Source: Prasinococcaceae sp. CCMP 1430
Taxonomy: Eukaryota > Prasinodermophyta > Palmophyllophyceae > Prasinococcales > Prasinococcaceae
NCBI GenBank assembly: GCA_013416795.1
Contig: RQSC01000027.1
Location: forward strand, 639,114 to 703,113
Direction of reading: 5' to 3'
DNA length: 64,000 nt
A program made the translations under genes and the position numbers. The notes below the pieces were generated by a model, which was not told the origin of the DNA, made no database searches, and was given only the letters and a program-made list of their open reading frames with translations. Position 1 is the first letter of the stretch; the number at the start of each line of letters is the position of its first letter. This document shows, piece after piece, positions 29,641 to 42,067 of the stretch.

Positions 29641-30288
29641 TTAGAACGGCCCGTTGCTCGCGCTGGGCTGCACAAGCAACTCCGTGCTCTGGTCGCCAAT
29701 GAGCGGGTTTGCTTCACCGCTGCCGACGGGAACCATCAGGTCGTCGTCCTCGCGCACAGCGCAGCACGCGAGCGCGGCGGTCGCGCCCTCTCGAAGGGTG
29801 CCGCCATGATTTCTCCGGACGGAAGGTCGGTTGAACACCATGTGGCCCACTGCCAAGCCAACCGCCACAGCGAGGAACAGCTCCAGCTGGTATGTCATGG
29901 CCACCAGCATGAGGGTGTAGCCCAAGATGACCTGCACGAGGTAGAGCATGCCTTCCACGAGCGTCCAAAGCATCCTGCTGGCGTTGCTATCGATGAGGGA
30001 AGCACCGCTGCCCTGTGCCGACGCCAGCGCGGAGACCCCCCCCCAGTGGCCTCCGCCGGCGACTGCCGCGCGACGCAGCGCGACGCACGCCTCTGCCATC
30101 ACCGAGAGCACGAACGTGCCCGCCACCGCGTACCAAAACTTGTAGGGCGTGTCGATCACCCACTTCGGCCACAGGTACGCGATGCAGCCCACGTCGCCGT
30201 CGCCGTATTCTGAGTACATGCGGAAGCCCTGCATGGACATGTCCATTGCCATGCCCTGCACGCAGAAACCGCCATCTCCCGCCGACAT
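29641..30288 (-). CDS. Ctr-family copper transporter (SLC31-like)
   Basis: A single open frame of 215 residues. The N-terminal Met-rich segment MAMDMSMQGFRMY fits the extracellular copper-collecting motif of Ctr proteins. Three membrane segments follow: WVIDTPYKFWYAVAGTFVLS, then MLYLVQVILGYTLMLVAMTY, which contains the invariant MxxxM of TM2, and LFLAVAVGLAVGHMVF, which has the GxxxG packing motif of TM3. The loop between TM1 and TM2 is extended by a Gly/Ala/Ser-rich insert. Ctr trimers import Cu(I) across plasma or organelle membranes. The cytosolic tail includes CC in ALACCAVRE, compatible with a metal-handling motif. It is convergent with the selenoprotein gene. Confidence 0.9.
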   Translation of the reverse strand: MSAGDGGFCVQGMAMDMSMQGFRMYSEYGDGDVGCIAYLWPKWVIDTPYKFWYAVAGTFVLSVMAEACVALRRAAVAGGGHWGGVSALASAQGSGASLIDSNASRMLWTLVEGMLYLVQVILGYTLMLVAMTYQLELFLAVAVGLAVGHMVFNRPSVRRNHGGTLREGATAALACCAVREDDDLMVPVGSGEANPLIGDQSTELLVQPSASNGPF

Positions 30289-30322
30289 CGCCGCGGCGTG
30301 GCCACGGCCGCGGCCGCGGCCG

Positions 30323-30445
30323 CGGCCACCTCCTGCGCGCGGGCGCCAACCGCGCGCTGCAGGCGCCCCCTACCCCCTACAGCGGCCGCAGCCACCTCCT
30401 GTGCGCGGGCACACGCCGCGCGCTGCAGGCGCCCTTTCCCCCCCC
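30323..30445. repeat. Two-copy tandem repeat of about 62 bp
   Basis: Both copies begin GGCCGC(A)GCCACCTCCTG and contain GCGCGGGC and CGCGCGCTGCAGGCGCCC, differing by a few substitutions and by linker length. It lies in the promoter side of the copper transporter gene. Confidence 0.7.
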
Positions 30446-30566
30446 GCCCCACCCCACCCCCGGGCGCGCGCGCGCGTGAGAGAGCGAGGGAGTGGGTGCA
30501 CGGGCAAGCGAGCCAGCGAGCGCGAGAGAGCGCTGGCGGAGCGCGTGGCCGCCTCCGACTGGCCTC

Positions 30567-30567
30567 C

Positions 30568-30660
<93 letters not shown>

Positions 30661-30661
30661 N
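30567..30661. repeat. 94-base poly-C run ending in N
   Basis: Ninety-four uninterrupted Cs from 30567 to 30660 are followed by one N. A run of this length directly at an N is most likely an assembly or base-calling artefact at a gap edge, although a shorter genuine C tract may underlie it. Confidence 0.95.
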
Positions 30662-30974
30662 CGTGCTGGGCGTGCCCATGGTGGTCGTGCTGCCCACGCA
30701 AGCGCTGGAGGTCTTCAAGGGCGGCGCCGGGGGGATCGCCGGCCTCTTGTGCCGCCTCCCAGGCGCGCTGGGAGACTTCTTTACACGTCGCGTCAATGCT
30801 GCCCTTCTCGCTGCGGCGGGTGCGTTGGCATGGCCGAACCGATGGGCAGGTCGTGTTTGGTGCGTGGCGGGCGCCGCGAGGGCGTGGGCGTGTGCCAATG
30901 CACTCGCGCGTGGCTGACCGTGCGCACCACGACTTGCCGCCACCGCGCGCGGGTTCGCGCGCCCCGCCGAACAG

Positions 30975-31594
30975 ACCTCGACGGCCTGCTGTGGCGGCCT
31001 GAGCTCTATCAGATGCGCATGCCGTTGAGAAGAACGAAGGAAGGCACGGTCGTCGACGCCACAGGCGAGGAACTGACTTTGTATCCTGCCGCGCGGCGCG
31101 TGCTCGCTCAGCTCGCCTTTGACGCGCGCTTTGAGAATACGAAGGTCGCGTGGGCCTCACGAACGCACCAGAAAAAGGACGCCACGCGGGCATTTGACTG
31201 GTTCTTCGTGAGCGAGGCTGAGGCCCCAGGCAGCGCGGGCGACAGCGGCGACGCGGCGTCACTGGCGCTGTCGGAGATTGCTGCACACTGCCAGATCGCG
31301 AGCGGCACTAAACAGGTGCACCTGACGAGGCTCTCCGAAGCCTCCGGCGTGCCACTCTCGGAGTGCGTCTTCCTCGACAACGAACGCTGGAACATCACCG
31401 AGGTGTCCAAGTTGGGCGTCATCTCCATTTACTGCCCACGGGGGCTGACGGACGCGCATTGGGAAGAGGCGCTCTATGAGTACGAGAAAAAAGTCGCGCG
31501 TAGAGGGGGCGGTGGTGGTGGTGGCGGCGGCGGCGGCAGTAGGAAGGCTGGCGCCACCGTGAAGCGCCAGAAGGGGCGCTCGCGCCGGCGATAG
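30975..31594 (+). CDS. MDP1: MDP1-like magnesium-dependent phosphatase (HAD superfamily), first exon unclear
   Basis: From a GAACAG acceptor the frame reads (D)LDGLLWRPELYQM, matching the DxDxTLWP nucleophile motif of MDP1. The incoming codon is split by the intron, so the first Asp depends on the preceding exon ending in G. VDATGEELTLYPAARRVL, VAWASRT (motif II Ser/Thr), HLTRLSEASG and CVFLDNERWNITEVSKLGV (motif IV acidic pair) follow in MDP1 order. The enzyme dephosphorylates protein tyrosine or fructosamine phosphates and glycated products. The C-terminus carries an uninterrupted run of 11 glycines and a basic RSRRR end, both absent from animal MDP1. The 5' exon is unresolved because the region upstream contains N30661. 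Confidence 0.8.
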
Positions 31595-31611
31595 GGACTT
31601 GTACACATATC

Positions 31612-33108
31612 TTACAACACCGGAGGCGCAGAGACGTCGAGCAATTGCGCACACAGCGGCGCCACGCAGGCAGCGTCGGCGTCCCCCAAGACGACCGCGA
31701 GAAAGCGGCGGTCCGAGCGGCACACGCTCACCTCGATCACGCCACTGAATCCGAGCGCCTCAAGAGTAGGCGCCAGTGGCGCCGGCGAGAAGAACGCGTG
31801 CGCCCTGGCGAGCGGGCGCAGTGCGACCAGCAGCGAGCGCAGGGCGGTGCAATTGTCACCACCGCCCATTGCCCTCGCCGCCGCGCCTCCGACGTGCACC
31901 ATGCGGCCATGCGGCAGGTTGCTGACGCACGCGTCGGCCTGAAATCCCAGCCCCTCACAATCGAGCGCGGAGGCATCCCAAACATCGACATGCGGGCGAG
32001 AGGACGCAGCCTGGGCGTCTTCTCCTGCTGCCATGCCGAGGCGTGTCACGTGCGCCTCGTCGACGGCGTCTTCGAAGGCCGCCAGGTTTGCCGTGGCCGT
32101 CGCGGCCATCGCGGGCACACAGTCCCCGCCCTGGGCGATGGCGCCGCGCAGCCATGCCGCATGCAGCACGCCGCCGCTGCCGCAACAGGGGTCGAGCACG
32201 CGCGCGCCGTGCGCCCTCCCCGCGGCGGCGCGTGCACGTAGCGCGGCATTCACCGCCACACCCGCCAGGTCTGCCTTGATCCCCGCGCAGTACACGGTCG
32301 GCGCGAGCGCCCAGTCGGCCGCAGCTGGCCAGGGCGCGCGGGCAGCCTGGGTCACGAGGCCCAGCAGGTAGCCAAAACGAGTCTCAACACAAGCGACCCG
32401 CATCGGTGGCGCGGTGGCTGGGGCGCTGCCATCGCACACGCGCGGCGGTGTTGGCCCGAACGCACGGCGCAGCGCGTCGTGTAGCTGAGTCTGCGAGCTG
32501 TCGCGGTGCGTCGAGCACCGCTCAATCGTCTCGTAGTGCACAGCCAACCCCACGCCGCCCAAATGCGCCGCCACGTCGTGCGCAGCAGCGACGATGCCGT
32601 CCGGCGTCGCGCTGGCACCGAGTGGCAGCAGCTCAGCGCGCAACGTGACGGCCGCGGCGAGCGTTCCCGGCGCCAGTGGTAGCGGCATGGCGACCAGTGC
32701 GCGAGACAGAGGAGCACTGCCCGGCGGGGCAAATGCAGCCGCCTCGAGCGCCGCCGCACCTCCGATATCGACGCGGCGGCTGAGGAGCAGCCAACGCCGT
32801 GCTGTCACTGCAGCTGCCGATGGCGGCGCTCCTCCAGCGCAGAGTGCTGCAGCGGCGGCGGCCGCGCGAGCTACCACGTCGCAGGCCTCCAGCGCGTCAA
32901 CGTGCCCAGCGGCCGGCGCAGCCGCGGCCGGAAAGCGCCCGCGCCGTGGGCCGCAGCGCGTGCGCCAGCGAAGCGCCCCCACAGCCGCGGCATCCGCCGA
33001 GGGCGCGCGCTGCGCGCGCCCCCACCGGCGCCGCCGCAGCGCGCATTGCGGCGCGTGTGCCGCGGCGAGAGAGCCTGCCGAGCGGATCGGCGCGAAGGTT
33101 TTTGACAC
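31612..33108 (-). CDS. RNA N2-guanosine methyltransferase-like protein (THUMP/Trm11/UPF0020 family)
   Basis: One frame of 498 residues. The C-terminal half is a Rossmann methyltransferase: RVLDPCCGSGGVLHAAWL is motif I, GGDCVPAM the acidic loop, DVWDAS the motif III region and ACVSNLPHG the catalytic (N/D)-(P/L)-P-(Y/F/H) motif IV. NLPxG is the form found in THUMPD2/3 and Trm14-type enzymes that make m2G in tRNA or U6 snRNA. The N-terminal half, rich in Ala, could hold a degenerate THUMP/NFLD domain (VETRFGYLLGLV). The first ~75 residues are Arg/Ala-rich and may be a mitochondrial or plastid signal. Its start is 190 bases from the divergent deadenylase gene. Confidence 0.75.
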   Translation of the reverse strand: MSKTFAPIRSAGSLAAAHAPQCALRRRRWGRAQRAPSADAAAVGALRWRTRCGPRRGRFPAAAAPAAGHVDALEACDVVARAAAAAAALCAGGAPPSAAAVTARRWLLLSRRVDIGGAAALEAAAFAPPGSAPLSRALVAMPLPLAPGTLAAAVTLRAELLPLGASATPDGIVAAAHDVAAHLGGVGLAVHYETIERCSTHRDSSQTQLHDALRRAFGPTPPRVCDGSAPATAPPMRVACVETRFGYLLGLVTQAARAPWPAAADWALAPTVYCAGIKADLAGVAVNAALRARAAAGRAHGARVLDPCCGSGGVLHAAWLRGAIAQGGDCVPAMAATATANLAAFEDAVDEAHVTRLGMAAGEDAQAASSRPHVDVWDASALDCEGLGFQADACVSNLPHGRMVHVGGAAARAMGGGDNCTALRSLLVALRPLARAHAFFSPAPLAPTLEALGFSGVIEVSVCRSDRRFLAVVLGDADAACVAPLCAQLLDVSAPPVL

Positions 33109-33299
33109 GCTCGGGGACGGGGACGCTCACCACACGGCGCGCGCAAGGCGTGCGCTCTGTGTGTGTGTGTACTCGCGCCGAGCGCGCCCGCGCGCTTGCG
33201 TGCCTGTGCGGCGCGCCCTCCGCCCTGCTCGGTGCGCGGCTGGCGCGGGCGCCCGGCAGGCGCAGGAGGGACCTGCGGGCTCCCCCGCGGCGGCTCGGC

Positions 33300-35426
33300 A
33301 TGGAGGTCACAAAGGAGAATGTGTTCAGCGAAGCGGTGCCCTCGCTGCGGTCGGCGCTGTCGTCGGCAGCCTTCGTCGCCGTCGACCTCGAGATGACGGG
33401 GATCCACGCGCCGACGCGCGCCGATAGACCCGACCGGTTCGACGACGCGGCCGAGCGCTACGCCAAGCTCCGCGCGGCGGCGGCCGCGTACCGCACGGTG
33501 CAGTTCGGAGTGTGCGCTATGCGCTGGGACGCCGCAGATGCCAAGTATGAGGCGACCAGCTTCAACGCGCTCTGCTGGCCGCGCGCGCAGAAGTTCACCG
33601 TGGACGCCGGTGCCATGGAGTTCCTGGTGGAGCACGGCTTCAACTGGCAGGAGCTTGTCACTCGTGGCCTGACGTACAGCGACCAGCGCTCCGAGCGCCG
33701 CCTGCGTGATCAGCTGCAGGCGGAGCTCGATGGCGGGCGCGAAAGGGTTGTCATCGCGCGCGCTGACGACGCCAAGTTCATCGAGGGCGTTGGGGCCAAG
33801 GTGACAGCGTGGCTCGCACTCGGCGATGAAGATGCAACCGCCGCCGCTGCGCCGCCGGCTGAGCTGCTGCTAGACCCGTGCCCCAATCGCTTTCTGAAGC
33901 GAGCTGTGTACGAGATGCTGGAGGTCTCGTTCAAGGGGAAGCTCACCGTCGAGAAGGCAGACAGTTACAAGGAGGGCGCGCTACGCCTGCTACGCGGAGT
34001 CGACGAGGCCGCCGCCGCCGCCGCTACCGCCGCGCGCTGGGAGGCTATCGACCGCCAGTGCGAGCTCAACGCGCTGTGGGTCGAGCTCGTGCGATCGGGG
34101 AAGCCGCTCGTTGTCCACAACGGCCTGGCGGACGTCGCTTACATGTTCCACCACTTCCAGCAGCCACTGCCCGAGCTCGTGGAGGACTTCAAGACGCTGG
34201 TCGCGGAGACCTTCCCGGGCGGTGTTTACGACACCAAGCATGTGGCCTCCCTGCCGCAGATCGAGGCGTACGGCTTCACCCGCGGGATGCCCCTCGGTGA
34301 GGCTTACCAAACCGCTTCGCAGAAGACCAGCACGGGCACACCCAGGCTCGCCACGCGCTGGTTGGACACTCCCACGAGCGCAGCAGACGTTGCGGGCAGC
34401 AGCGATGGCGGCGCCGTCGGCGGGGGCGCGGAGGGCGGCGCGCAGGGGCCAGAGGTCGCGCCACCGCTGCGGCAGCAGGTCAACTGCCCGCTTCCCATCG
34501 CCACGCATGGTGAGTGCACCAAGGCGAGTGCCGCGGCGCGCGCATGGTGCGATTGCCGCGCGCGCTACCACGCACGCGCGCGTGTTCAGCACTGACGCAC
34601 GCGTCCGTGGGCACGCACGTGCCCCCGTGCCCCCGCGCGCGCTGCTCGCGCAGCGACGCTCTCGCCGCGCTATGGCGAGGCGAACAATGGCGGCTCGGCG
34701 TGCCACGAGGCAGGGTTTGACGCATGGCAAACCGCCTACGTCTTCGCCTCGTATCTACGTTTACTGCACGCGGCGACGCTGCCCGCGGGCGAAACTCCCA
34801 TCTCCCTTTTCAAAGTTGAGCCGCCGCTCACGCTTGCCGCCGAGCACGTCGGTCGCCTCGCTCTCCCGCGCCGCGACTTTCCATATCTGAGCTTGAGAGG
34901 AGACGATCCGCTCGAGGACCAGAGCAACGTCTTTGTCATCACAGGCACGGTACCACTTGCACCACAGCCAGCTGCAGGGGGTCAGGACGCGCAGGAGAGT
35001 GAGGTCCCAGCAGACGGCGAGGCCAGCGTCGCGGCCGTAGCTGCTGCGCAAACTCCCGTGCCCATGCCCAGGTCGCCGCAAGAGGCGTCCAGGGCGGCTT
35101 TTGGGCTGGGGCTAGGAAGGTGGGACGCGTTTTGGCGTCCAACAGGGGAGTTCGTGCTGGCGCTGCAGGACCGTTCCAAGCTCGAGGTGCGCCTACCCTC
35201 TCGCGCACGCTGTTGTGCGCGCGAGCACTTGCGATTGCCCCGCTGACCTGCGCCCCCCCGCCCACTCGCACCGGTGCGCCACCCATTTCAGGGCGCCGCG
35301 GAGCTCCTGCTGCGAAGACTCGGATGGGAGGTAGTTCCGCTGCCCGAATATCGCGCCCAGCAACGCTCGTCTGCTGCCGCCGCCGGCACGCCTGGCAGCT
35401 CGCGCAAGCGCCGCCGCGAGGAATAG
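33300..35426 (+). CDS. CAF1/PARN-family poly(A) ribonuclease (DEDD nuclease)
   Basis: The reading is join(33300..34509, 34654..35186, 35292..35426), 625 residues. Intron 1 (GTGAGT...GCGCAG) and intron 2 (GTGCGC...TTTCAG) keep phase. All four acidic residues of the DEDD exonuclease are visible: VAVDLEMTG (D, E), HNGLADVAYMFHHF (D) and, after intron 1, CHEAGFDAW (D) with its preceding His. YDTKHVA and PRYGE are further PARN/TOE1 landmarks. The enzyme removes 3' poly(A) or trims small RNAs. The C-terminus ends in RKRRREE, a plausible nuclear localisation signal, which points to a PARN/TOE1-like nuclear role rather than cytoplasmic. Low-complexity Gly/Ala inserts flank intron 1. Confidence 0.87.
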
Positions 35427-35543
35427 CGAGCCGGCGCGCCCGCGGCACGCGCACTGCTTCTAAACGTCGCTACGAGCCGTCAAAATCGTCCTGCTGCATA
35501 CAGAAATCGCGCTGAGACGCGTACGCGCTGGAGCGTCTCTCAC

Positions 35544-37811
35544 TCACTTCGTCGCCTCCATGTAAAACTCGAGCGTGACGGCGGTGTCGGAGTCAGGCTC
35601 GACAGTGTACGGCGTGGCGGGTGGCACAAGGCGCAGCTGACCCTCTCGCATCTGCACGCCGCCCACCGCGGCGCTGCCCGCCGCCTGCATGATGAAAGTC
35701 TCGCCCGCGTGCGAGACCGTTTGGCCGCCGCCCGCCTTGCGCGTCACCATGCGCCCCTGGAACTCGGCGCCCTTGAAGAGCGGCGCGCGGCCCGCGCTCG
35801 TCGAGCGGGCGTCATCCAGGCAGCCCGCAAGCGAACGCGGCGCCGCCACGTCCACCGCGTCGTCGATCGCCACGGGCGGCACGTCGAGCACCTTGCCCGG
35901 CACAGCAGCGCCACTCTTGGACGCCTCGGACGCGAAGTACGCCTCGATGACGGGCTTGAGCTCCTTCCCCAAATCCTGGCAGTGCCACCACTCCTCGTAC
36001 AGCACCTTGGTGGCGTCGGCGCCCTCGCCGTAGAAGCGCAGGCCGTCGAGTTCTCCCTCCAGGCGCTTGCGCTCCGCCACCAGCCCGATGGTGTGCGCGC
36101 CGCGCTGCGGCGAGTGCGGCACGCGCGCGGGCAGCAGAAAGATCTCGCCTTCGCGGATGGGTATGTCGCGCCGTGCGCCGTGCTCGAGCACCTGGAGCAC
36201 CATGTCGCCCTTGAGCTGGTAGAAGAGCTCCTCGCCCTCGTTGATGTGGAAGTCCTTGCGCCGGTTGGGGCCACCCACAGCCATAACCAGCCAGTCGCCC
36301 GCGCCGTATACCATCGCGTTGCACACGGGCGGCGCGAGTCGCGCGGCGTTCACCCGCGCCCACTCGCCGAAGTGCACCGGGGCGTCCGCCGTCGCCGCCG
36401 CCTCCATCTTGGCGAGCTCCTCCTTGAGCATGAGCACGAAGAGCCTGCAGTCCTCGTAGGTGTTGTACAAAGGCACGGGCGCCACGCGGATGACGTCCGG
36501 CTTGCGCGAGTCGACGACGGCGCCGCGTGCGCGCAGCGCCTTCTGCACGGCGGCGGCATCGCGTCCCTTGATCACCACCGACAGCATCGCACCGCGGCGT
36601 GCCGGGTCCCGCGGCGTGAGCACGTGCACCCTGCTGCTGCCGATCTGCTCCTCGAGCAGCGCCTCCAGATAGGCGGTGAGGCGAATCGACTTGGCGCGGA
36701 GGGCCGCCATGCCAGCCTCATCATGGACGTCGAGCGACGTGCGCAGCGCGACCATGGACAGGGTGTTGGGGTTGGACAGCATGAACGAGTACGCGCCCTC
36801 CTGCGGCACGAACTCGAGGCCCATGTCGAAGCGGTCGGAGCGGCGGTGCCCCCACCAGCCGGCCAGGCGCGGCAGCTCGTCCAGGCTCGCCTTCGCCCAG
36901 CGCTCGTGCACGAAGAGCCCCGCCATGCCGCCCGGGCCGGAGTTGAGGTACTTGTAACTGCACCAACACGCAAAGTCAACGCCGTCATCGTGCAGCGACA
37001 GGTCGACGTTGCCGGCCGCGTGCGCGAGGTCGAAGCCTGCGACGGCGCCCACCGCATGGGCGGCGTCAGAGATGGCCCTGAGGTCGAAGCGCTGACCTGT
37101 GTAGTACTGCAATGCGCCCATCATGACCACCGCGAGCGTTTCTCCGAGCTCCGCTATCTTGGCGAGCACGTCCTCCTCGCGCAGGTGCACCTCGCCCTCG
37201 CGCGGCCACACCCGCACGAGCACATCCTCGTGCTTCAGCCCGTGCAGGCGCGCCTGGCTCTGCAGCGCGTACTCGTCCGATGGAAAGGCCTTGCCCTCCA
37301 GCAGGATGACGCGGCGCGTTTCGGTCGGCCTGTAGAAGGCGCACATGAGTATGTGGAGGTTGGCGGTGAGCGAGTTGCAGCACGCGACCTCAGCGGGCGT
37401 CGCGCCGAGCAGCCGCGCGCACTGCTCGCGCACGGTGTCCTCGATCGTCCACCACGGCGTCGCGCACTCGGCGCGCGACTCGTCGAAGTGCCCCTCAACG
37501 CCCATAGCGGCCCACTGATCCAAATCGGCGTCCACGGCGGCGCGCACGGCCTTTGGCTGCAGCCCGAGCGAGTTCCCACACAGGTACACCAGCCTCTCCG
37601 CGCTCTCGTCGTCGGCGGCAGCCGGGTCGCGCGGCGGCACGGCGTAGCGGGCGCGGAAGCGCGCGAGCGCGTCGGCGGCGTCGAGCGCTGCGGCCAGCTT
37701 CACGATCCCGGTGGCCGCGCCCGCGCCGACGCCGGCGTCGGCCAGCGCGCCCGCGAGGTGCCCCGCCGCAGGCAGCCTGCGCCAGCCACCCCGTCCCGCC
37801 ATCGTCACCAT
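35544..37811 (-). CDS. KYNU-HAAO: Kynureninase - 3-hydroxyanthranilate 3,4-dioxygenase fusion
   Basis: A single intronless frame of 755 residues from the ATG at 37811 (752 from 37802). Residues ~35-465 are kynureninase: YLCGNSLGLQPKAV, MGVEGHFDE, NSLTANLHILM and CWCSYKYLNSGPGG, whose Lys (about 287) would hold PLP. Residues ~478-755 are HAAO: VGGPNRRKDFHINEGEELFY (metal ligands His ~522 and Glu ~528), then a third ligand in VPHSPQR, and a second cupin half to the end. It would turn 3-hydroxykynurenine into 3-hydroxyanthranilate and alanine and then open the ring to the quinolinate precursor. Fusing consecutive steps could limit escape of the reactive intermediate. The start is preceded by an AT tract (about 37835-37850) and a 25-base CG run at 37981. 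No targeting peptide is obvious. Confidence 0.93.
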   Translation of the reverse strand: MVTMAGRGGWRRLPAAGHLAGALADAGVGAGAATGIVKLAAALDAADALARFRARYAVPPRDPAAADDESAERLVYLCGNSLGLQPKAVRAAVDADLDQWAAMGVEGHFDESRAECATPWWTIEDTVREQCARLLGATPAEVACCNSLTANLHILMCAFYRPTETRRVILLEGKAFPSDEYALQSQARLHGLKHEDVLVRVWPREGEVHLREEDVLAKIAELGETLAVVMMGALQYYTGQRFDLRAISDAAHAVGAVAGFDLAHAAGNVDLSLHDDGVDFACWCSYKYLNSGPGGMAGLFVHERWAKASLDELPRLAGWWGHRRSDRFDMGLEFVPQEGAYSFMLSNPNTLSMVALRTSLDVHDEAGMAALRAKSIRLTAYLEALLEEQIGSSRVHVLTPRDPARRGAMLSVVIKGRDAAAVQKALRARGAVVDSRKPDVIRVAPVPLYNTYEDCRLFVLMLKEELAKMEAAATADAPVHFGEWARVNAARLAPPVCNAMVYGAGDWLVMAVGGPNRRKDFHINEGEELFYQLKGDMVLQVLEHGARRDIPIREGEIFLLPARVPHSPQRGAHTIGLVAERKRLEGELDGLRFYGEGADATKVLYEEWWHCQDLGKELKPVIEAYFASEASKSGAAVPGKVLDVPPVAIDDAVDVAAPRSLAGCLDDARSTSAGRAPLFKGAEFQGRMVTRKAGGGQTVSHAGETFIMQAAGSAAVGGVQMREGQLRLVPPATPYTVEPDSDTAVTLEFYMEATK

Positions 37812-37980
37812 CGCCACCCGCCGGCGCCCGGAAAATTTGAAAAAAAAATATGTGGAAGGGAGCGCGCGAGGCGGAGGGCCTCGAGGGGCACGTCGAGGCG
37901 CTCGAGTCCGGAGCGGACGCCGACGCGCGTGCGCGGTGCAGGGTGGGGGGTGGGGTGGGGTGGGGCGGGGGGCACGCGAG

Positions 37981-38006
37981 CGCGCGCGCGCGCGCGCGCG
38001 CGCGCT
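37981..38006. repeat. (CG)n tract upstream of the KYNU-HAAO gene
   Basis: About 25 bases of uninterrupted alternating C and G, preceded by a GGGGT-rich stretch (37935-37975). It lies about 175 bases upstream of the fusion gene's start. Alternating CG of this length can adopt Z-DNA. Confidence 0.85.
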
Positions 38007-38560
38007 GAGTACCGCAGCAGCGATGGGACCGCGGCGTTCGTTCCCCCTCCTTTTTTCAAGGGTCGTCTCCCATTTCTTTCCCGCCACGACTCGCCGCGCG
38101 TACGTTTTCACCACGCATTCCACAACTCACCTCCAATTCAACTCTTCTTCCGTGAGTTGTGGCGGTTACACAAGAAGCTGCGGTTCCCGCGTGAATTGGC
38201 GCGCGAATCGACGCGCGTTCAATTTGACCTCCAGAGTGCTCGCGCGTGCGATGTGACGTGTGATGTGTGACTAGTCTACTGAGGTCGATGTGATGTGATA
38301 GGGCGTCACCAAGCCAAAATCTTTTTTTTTTATTTACTGTACATTGTTGTGTATGGGCTCTTGAATTCGGCACACAAAAAAGAGCGGCAGCGGCTATTCG
38401 AACACTGCGCCACAGCGCGCGCGCGGCGCGGTGACGGGCGCTGCGGGCGCTGTGCGGGAGGAGGGGGGGCGCCCTGAGGCGGTCGCCCCTCCCGCTTCGC
38501 GGTGCTCCGCCGAGGCGCATGGCGCGGCGCGCATGCGCCACGCGCACACGCGCCTGGCGG
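38007..38560. other. Intergenic, no gene seen
   Basis: Flank upstream of the KYNU-HAAO start. The 38115-38170 and 38265-38400 parts are relatively AT-rich with an uninterrupted T tract at 38322-38331. No gene is supported. Confidence 0.4.
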
Positions 38561-38767
38561 CCTGCGCGAGCACCTGGCGACCATCGCCGCCACGCATGCC
38601 GCCAGCGCCACCGGGCCGCAGGCCGTGCTCCAGGGCGTCGTGAGCGCCGAGGAGGAGGTCCTCGATACCGAGGACGGCGCGCTGTACACCGAGCACATCG
38701 ATGAAGGTGGCGATCAGGACATCGAGGAGCTGCTCATGCACGGGGGCGAGGACGATGAAGCGAGGTG
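38561..38767 (+). CDS. Possible exon of an acidic hypothetical protein
   Basis: One frame gives a convincing amphipathic and acidic stretch (LREHLATIAATHAA, then VVSAEEEVLDTEDG and DIEELLMHGGEDDEA), ending at a GAGGTGCGCG donor-like site near 38765. A possible last exon reads GLVDRGARRGIGAVTSALRP and stops at about 39203. No family is recognised, and no start codon or joining exon could be fixed. Confidence 0.3.
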
Positions 38768-39203
38768 CGCGCTGAGGAACGGTGCGGTGCCCACGCCCGC
38801 TCGGCGGCGCGCCTCCAGCGCGGCCGAGGGGGCGCGTCGCGCACGTTTGGCGGCTGCGAGTGCCTCGAGCTGTAGGGGGGAAGGAAGGTGTGTGGGGACG
38901 TTGGCACAGCATGCACGTGCCCCAAGCTCGCTCGGGGAAACTGGGCAGCGGCTGGTGCGCAGCGCGCCGGGTGTGTGCACAGCGCACGCTGGGCGCAGCA
39001 GCGCAGCGCTCGCACTCTCGCGTTCGCCCGCCGCGCGCGACGCGCGCTCTGCATCTGAGAAGGGGGGTTGAGGAGGCAGCCAAAGGCACGCACGGACGCG
39101 AAGCGCTCCAGGCGCACTCGGCCTGGTCGACCGAGGCGCGCGGCGAGGCATCGGAGCTGTCACGAGCGCGCTCCGCCCCCGCGCCGGCGCTGCCGCCCCC
39201 ATG

Positions 39204-41854
<2,651 letters not shown>

Positions 41855-42067
41855 GCCACGCGCCCGAAGCGAAGCTACGAGCTGGGGCGGACACCACCGA
41901 CACAGATAGAGAGAGAGAGGGGGAAGGGAAAGAGATGCCTAAGCTTTACGCTTTCAAATTGTTCCGGTGGGAGGCGCGAGCTCGCGTGGGGCGGCGTTGC
42001 CGCTGCGTCCCCGCCGCCTGAATGGAGCGGCCGGAGCTGCGCGCGCGCGCGCGAAGGCCCCTCTGGC

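Larger units (their letters stand above)
30289..30974. other. Repeat-rich junction region around a single N
   Basis: It contains a GGCCGC run (30298-30328), a two-copy tandem repeat (30323-30445), a 94-base poly-C and N30661. After the N, about 160 bases read open in one frame (VPMVVVLPTQALEVFKGG) up to a GGTGCGTT donor-like site near 30820. That could be an exon of the following phosphatase gene or of an unrelated gene cut at the N. Its phase (1) matches the next exon, but the residues do not resemble the MDP1 N-terminus. Confidence 0.45.

Noticed and set aside
35709-38270. 853-codon plus-strand ORF antisense to KYNU-HAAO
   Set aside because: Composition is typical of an antisense GC-rich shadow (His/Arg/Ala/Val) and no domain is recognisable.
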